Below are positions 11,977-14,902 of a DNA stretch of 14,902 bases, in pieces (within the stretch, counting starts at the first letter, position 1; the number at the start of each line of letters is the position of its first letter). Made by a program: the position numbers and the translations under genes. Origin of the DNA: Candidatus Omnitrophota bacterium (GTDB taxonomy: Bacteria > Omnitrophota > Gorgyraeia > 2-02-FULL-51-18); NCBI GenBank assembly GCA_023247935.1, contig JAHFFM010000028.1, forward strand, positions 1-14,902. Direction: 5' to 3'. The notes under the pieces are model-generated. The model searched no databases. It saw only the letters and a program-made list of their open reading frames with translations, and was not told where the DNA came from.

Positions 11977-14645
11977 GTTTTTATAGGAAGCGAGACAGTC
12001 GCAATCGCTCCTCCTCCGGGACGGTTTTCGGCCCAGATTTTTCCCTGATGGGCTTCAACAATTCCTTTGCAAATAGAAAGCCCAAGGCCCGTTCCCTCAA
12101 AATTCTCCGGACGTTTCACTCTGTAAAATTTATCGAAAATCGGCTCTAAGTCTGATGGTGGAATGCCAAGGCCGCGATCCAGAATTTTGATTTCAATATT
12201 GCCCTCTGTTTTTTTGGCTTGAATATCAATCGGAAGGCCAAACGGAGCGTACTTCACCGCATTGTCGATAAGATTAACAAGGACTTTCATCATAAGACTA
12301 AAATCCATTGGAATATGCGGAATATTCGGTTCAATTTCCACCGTTACTTTTCGGTCCGATAATCTTTCCTCCAATTCCTTTAATGAGGAGCCAACGACGT
12401 CTCTGATCTCACAGGGATGCGGCGAAACTTTCATCGCATTCGCTTCAAGCCGCGCCATATCCAAAAGATTTCCCATAAGACGGTTCAAACGGTCCGCTTC
12501 TTCGTAAGCATTATCCAGAAGTTCCTTTCTGGCTTCTTCCGACATTTTCAAATTCTCACGCATCCCGCTCAAAGATCCGGTGATGGATACAAGCGGCGTT
12601 CGAAGATCATGCGAAATGGAATTGAATAAGGCTGACTGAAGTTTTTCCCTTTCTTCCAAAAATCGTGATTTTTCCGCTTCTTCTGAGAGATCAATTCTCT
12701 CGAGGGCAATAGCCGTCTGCCCTGAAAAAGATTCGAGAAGCCGTTTATCCTCAATATGCAGCCTTACGGCCTTTTCTTTTAATACAATTCCGAGCGTCCC
12801 ATAAACTTTTCGGCGGGTTTTGAAAGGAATATAGTAACCGGCCGTACCCGGCAGCGTATCTGTCCCCTTTCCTGCGGGCTGGCCATTTTTTAATGTCCAA
12901 TCCGCAACGGCGCTTTCGTGGTCATTAAAAGGAAAACTTTCTGTTTTTAGAGATAATTTTAACCCGTCCTTCTCTAAAGAAAATACAGCGACGCTGGCGC
13001 CCAGAGATTCTTTAATATGCTTTAAAAGCGCCTGAAACACAGTCTGCTTTTCTCGGGCGCTCGCCAAATCCCGGCTCAATTCATAGAGCGATGCGGTGTG
13101 CGCTTCACGCGATCGCGCGGACTCAGCCTGTTCTTTGGTGCGAATGGTAAGCGTGCTGATAATAAGAGCCACAACAAAAAACATGATAAAGGTAACAAGG
13201 TATTGAGCGTCATTGACGACAAATGTATAAAAAGGCGGCACCAAAAGAAAATCAAAGGCAAGAACGCTGGCGATGGAAGCAAATATCGATGGTCCTCGAC
13301 CCAAAAAAATGGCAGAAGTAACAACAGCCAAAAGATAAAACATGACGAGGTTTGTAGGCTCAAGATACTGCCTAGTCAAAATTCCAAGCCCGGAAGCAAC
13401 AGCGACAAGAAAAAGGCTCTTTAAATAAACTCCCCAGGACAGCGGCTGAAATTCAGCGGCCGTTTCTTTTTTACCCGACTCTCTGCTGGATCGATTGATA
13501 ACGTAAACATCAATCTCACCGCTTTTACGGATAAGCTGGTCGACAACGGTGCCCGCCAAAACATCCTTCAGCCGGCGCTTAAGAGGCTTGCCGATAAGAA
13601 TCTTCGTGGCGTTGTGGCGTCTTGCATAATGAATAACACCATCCGCCGGCGTTTGATCTGTTACGGTCGCCACTTTCGCGCCAAGCTCTTCGGCAAGTTT
13701 AAGCGTCTTGGCAAGCTGCTCTTTTTTTTCGACGGAAAGATTTGCTTCGCCGGGCGTCTCAACATATACGGCAAACCACTCCGCGTCGAGACCCGCCGCA
13801 AGAAGCCTGCCCGCGCGCACAAGCTCCGAACTGGAAGGATAAGAACTGATACACACAAGAAGCCTTTCTCCTACCGGCAGCGGACCACCTGTAATTCGCC
13901 GTCTCAAAAAACCCTGCATTTGGGTATCGATGCGTTTTGCGGCGCGGCGAAGCGTGAGCTCGCGAAGAGCCGTCAGGTTGCTTTCATTAAAAAAATTCTG
14001 CAGCGCCCGTTCAGCAGCCTCCGAAATATAAACCCGCCCCTCGCGAAGGCGTTTTAAAAGATCACCTATGGGAATGTCCACAACCTCAATTTCCCGCGCA
14101 TCATCCAAAATGCGGTCAGGGACCGTTTCATGCATGGAAACGCCCGTTACCTTGGCCACAACGTCATTCAAACTTTCAAGATGCTGAATATTCAGAGTCG
14201 TATAGACATCGATGCCTTCGGCCAAAAGCTCCTCAATATCCTGGAATCGCTTCACATGGCGCGAGCCGGGGGCATTTGAATGCGCAAGCTCGTCCACCAC
14301 GGCGATTTTAGGTTTTCTTTCGATCACTACATCCAAATCCATTTCGGGGAGAACAGTGCCGCGATAAGACAGGTTTTTTCTGGGAATAACTTCAAGACCT
14401 TCGACAAGCGCCTGCGTTTCCACGCGCTTGTGCGTTTCAACGTAACCAATGACGATATCGACACCATCGTTTTTGATTCGTCTGGCCGCTTCCAACATGG
14501 CATAGGTCTTCCCTACGCCTGCCGAATAACCGAGAAAGATTTTAAGCTTTCCTTTTGAGGAATAGGCTTCCTCCGACTTCGCTATTTTAAGGAAAGTTTC
14601 GGGGTCGGGTCTTCGTGGATCGTTTTTATTTGTCTCGCTAGGCAT
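11973..14645 (-). CDS. kdpD: KdpD, turgor/K+-sensing histidine kinase
   Basis: 890 aa, close to E. coli KdpD (894). Domains in order: N-terminal KdpD domain with Walker A GYSAGVGKT (39-47) and the VVDELAHSNAPGSRH block; a universal-stress-like domain (about 250-375); the four-helix DUF4118 membrane region (about 400-500); a GAF-like region; HisKA with phospho-acceptor H679 in SISHDLRTPL; and a HATPase with LIDNAVKYAP, DRGLGIPP and GTGLGLSI. It senses K+ supply and ionic strength and phosphorylates KdpE. No frameshift or missing segment is visible, in sharp contrast to kdpABC. The ATG at 14643-14645 has AGGAA 5 nt upstream. It heads the kdp transcript, which runs kdpD-kdpE-kdpFABC rather than the E. 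coli order kdpFABC-kdpDE. A GGTAATTTACC palindrome at 14666-14676 precedes it and might be an operator. Confidence 0.97.
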   Translation of the reverse strand: MPSETNKNDPRRPDPETFLKIAKSEEAYSSKGKLKIFLGYSAGVGKTYAMLEAARRIKNDGVDIVIGYVETHKRVETQALVEGLEVIPRKNLSYRGTVLPEMDLDVVIERKPKIAVVDELAHSNAPGSRHVKRFQDIEELLAEGIDVYTTLNIQHLESLNDVVAKVTGVSMHETVPDRILDDAREIEVVDIPIGDLLKRLREGRVYISEAAERALQNFFNESNLTALRELTLRRAAKRIDTQMQGFLRRRITGGPLPVGERLLVCISSYPSSSELVRAGRLLAAGLDAEWFAVYVETPGEANLSVEKKEQLAKTLKLAEELGAKVATVTDQTPADGVIHYARRHNATKILIGKPLKRRLKDVLAGTVVDQLIRKSGEIDVYVINRSSRESGKKETAAEFQPLSWGVYLKSLFLVAVASGLGILTRQYLEPTNLVMFYLLAVVTSAIFLGRGPSIFASIASVLAFDFLLVPPFYTFVVNDAQYLVTFIMFFVVALIISTLTIRTKEQAESARSREAHTASLYELSRDLASAREKQTVFQALLKHIKESLGASVAVFSLEKDGLKLSLKTESFPFNDHESAVADWTLKNGQPAGKGTDTLPGTAGYYIPFKTRRKVYGTLGIVLKEKAVRLHIEDKRLLESFSGQTAIALERIDLSEEAEKSRFLEEREKLQSALFNSISHDLRTPLVSITGSLSGMRENLKMSEEARKELLDNAYEEADRLNRLMGNLLDMARLEANAMKVSPHPCEIRDVVGSSLKELEERLSDRKVTVEIEPNIPHIPMDFSLMMKVLVNLIDNAVKYAPFGLPIDIQAKKTEGNIEIKILDRGLGIPPSDLEPIFDKFYRVKRPENFEGTGLGLSICKGIVEAHQGKIWAENRPGGGAIATVSLPIKT

Positions 14646-14694
14646 GGGTTTCCTGCCTTCCTACCGGTAATTTACCTTTTACTCACAAAAAAAG

Positions 14695-14729
14695 AAAGCC
14701 CTGACTTGGTGTTGCTTAATCAGGGCTTT
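14695..14729. terminator. Intrinsic terminator between the right-edge gene and kdpD
   Basis: A perfect 10-bp stem (AAAGCCCTGA at 14695-14704 with TCAGGGCTTT at 14720-14729) closes a 15-nt loop. On the minus strand it is followed by CTTTCTTTTTTTG, a good U-tract, so it ends the transcript of the gene at 14753-14902. T and A runs on the other side could let it act on the plus strand too. Confidence 0.88.
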
Positions 14730-14752
14730 TTCAAAAAAAATATTAGCGGCTC

Positions 14753-14902
14753 TTATTTAATTTTATATTCTTCCGGGCGCATTTTTCTTGTGACAAGACG
14801 CGCGCCCAGTTCACGCACCACGCGCCATTCTTCATCAATGATTTGTTTCAATAAAAGAGACAACGGCCTATCAATACTCAGCTTTAAGCGTGGCTTGCCA
14901 TC
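14753..14902 (-). CDS. C-terminal end of an unrecognised protein, 5' end off the window
   Basis: A frame open from the right edge runs 49 codons to a TAA at 14753-14755, 24 bp before the terminator stem, as expected for a gene end. The visible residues are charged and soluble-looking, for example DEEWRVVRELGARLVTRKMR, ending PEEYKIK. I do not recognise the family, and too little is visible to suggest a function. The terminator separates it from kdpD, so it probably is not part of the kdp unit. Confidence 0.6.
   Translation of the reverse strand, partial: DGKPRLKLSIDRPLSLLLKQIIDEEWRVVRELGARLVTRKMRPEEYKIK

Noticed and set aside
13614..14057. 147-aa plus-strand open frame
   Set aside because: Antisense to the intact kdpD coding region, with Arg/Lys-rich nonsense composition and no ribosome-binding site.
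1..14902. CRISPR array, tRNA, rRNA, or phage/defence island
   Set aside because: No regularly spaced repeats, cloverleaf-like sequence, rRNA signature, integrase or defence-gene motif was seen on either strand.

Overview
The window is about 14.9 kb of an ordinary-looking bacterial chromosome. It is gene-dense, leans AT-rich by eye, and runs almost entirely on the minus strand. A periplasmic-type secreted thioredoxin-fold protein, a soluble acyl-ACP desaturase, a membrane acyl-lipid desaturase, AmtB/P-II and a Kdp system suggest a free-living Gram-negative. No rRNA or tRNA lies in the window, so I cannot fix the phylum. An uncultured environmental lineage such as Candidatus Omnitrophota is only a guess.

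Layout, left to right. 1-519(-): N-terminal part of a secreted DUF1223 protein, running off the left edge. 565-1269(-): response regulator with an AraC-type output domain. 1416-1673(-): small GIY-YIG nuclease-domain protein. 1721-2587(+): membrane fatty acid desaturase, the only convincing plus-strand gene, ending at a strong bidirectional terminator. 2659-4556(-): nitrogen unit transcribed amtB then P-II. 4672-5379(-): Xre/S24-type regulator whose catalytic Ser and Lys positions are both Cys. 5485-6753(-): CitMHS/NhaD-like sodium:proton antiporter, preceded by a 178-bp near-palindromic element flanked by TA. 7096-8706(-): unit of an FKBP/SlyD-like isomerase, a 49-aa basic protein and a ferritin-like acyl-ACP desaturase. 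8844-14645(-): kdp locus. 14753-14902(-): C-terminal end of an unrecognised gene behind a terminator.

The kdp locus is the most striking part. Transcription would run kdpD, kdpE, kdpF, kdpA, kdpB, kdpC. The sensor kinase KdpD, the response regulator KdpE and the 29-aa KdpF look intact. The pump genes kdpA, kdpB and kdpC survive only as well-conserved blocks joined by at least six internal deletions plus one nonsense codon. The K+ selectivity-filter block of KdpA, the DKTGT phosphorylation segment of KdpB, the KdpB C-terminus and the KdpC membrane anchor are all absent. This is either recent, stepwise loss of the pump with its sensor still in place, or an assembly artefact; read mapping would decide.

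Functionally the window is a mix of membrane-lipid unsaturation (two unrelated desaturases), ammonium uptake with P-II control, Na+/H+ exchange and a broken K+ uptake system. I did not find a clear multi-gene novel defence or metabolic system. The leads worth following are the decayed kdp operon, the TA-flanked long inverted repeat abutting the antiporter ribosome-binding site, the Cys/Cys S24 regulator, the Phe51 P-II protein and the small gene translationally coupled to the acyl-ACP desaturase.
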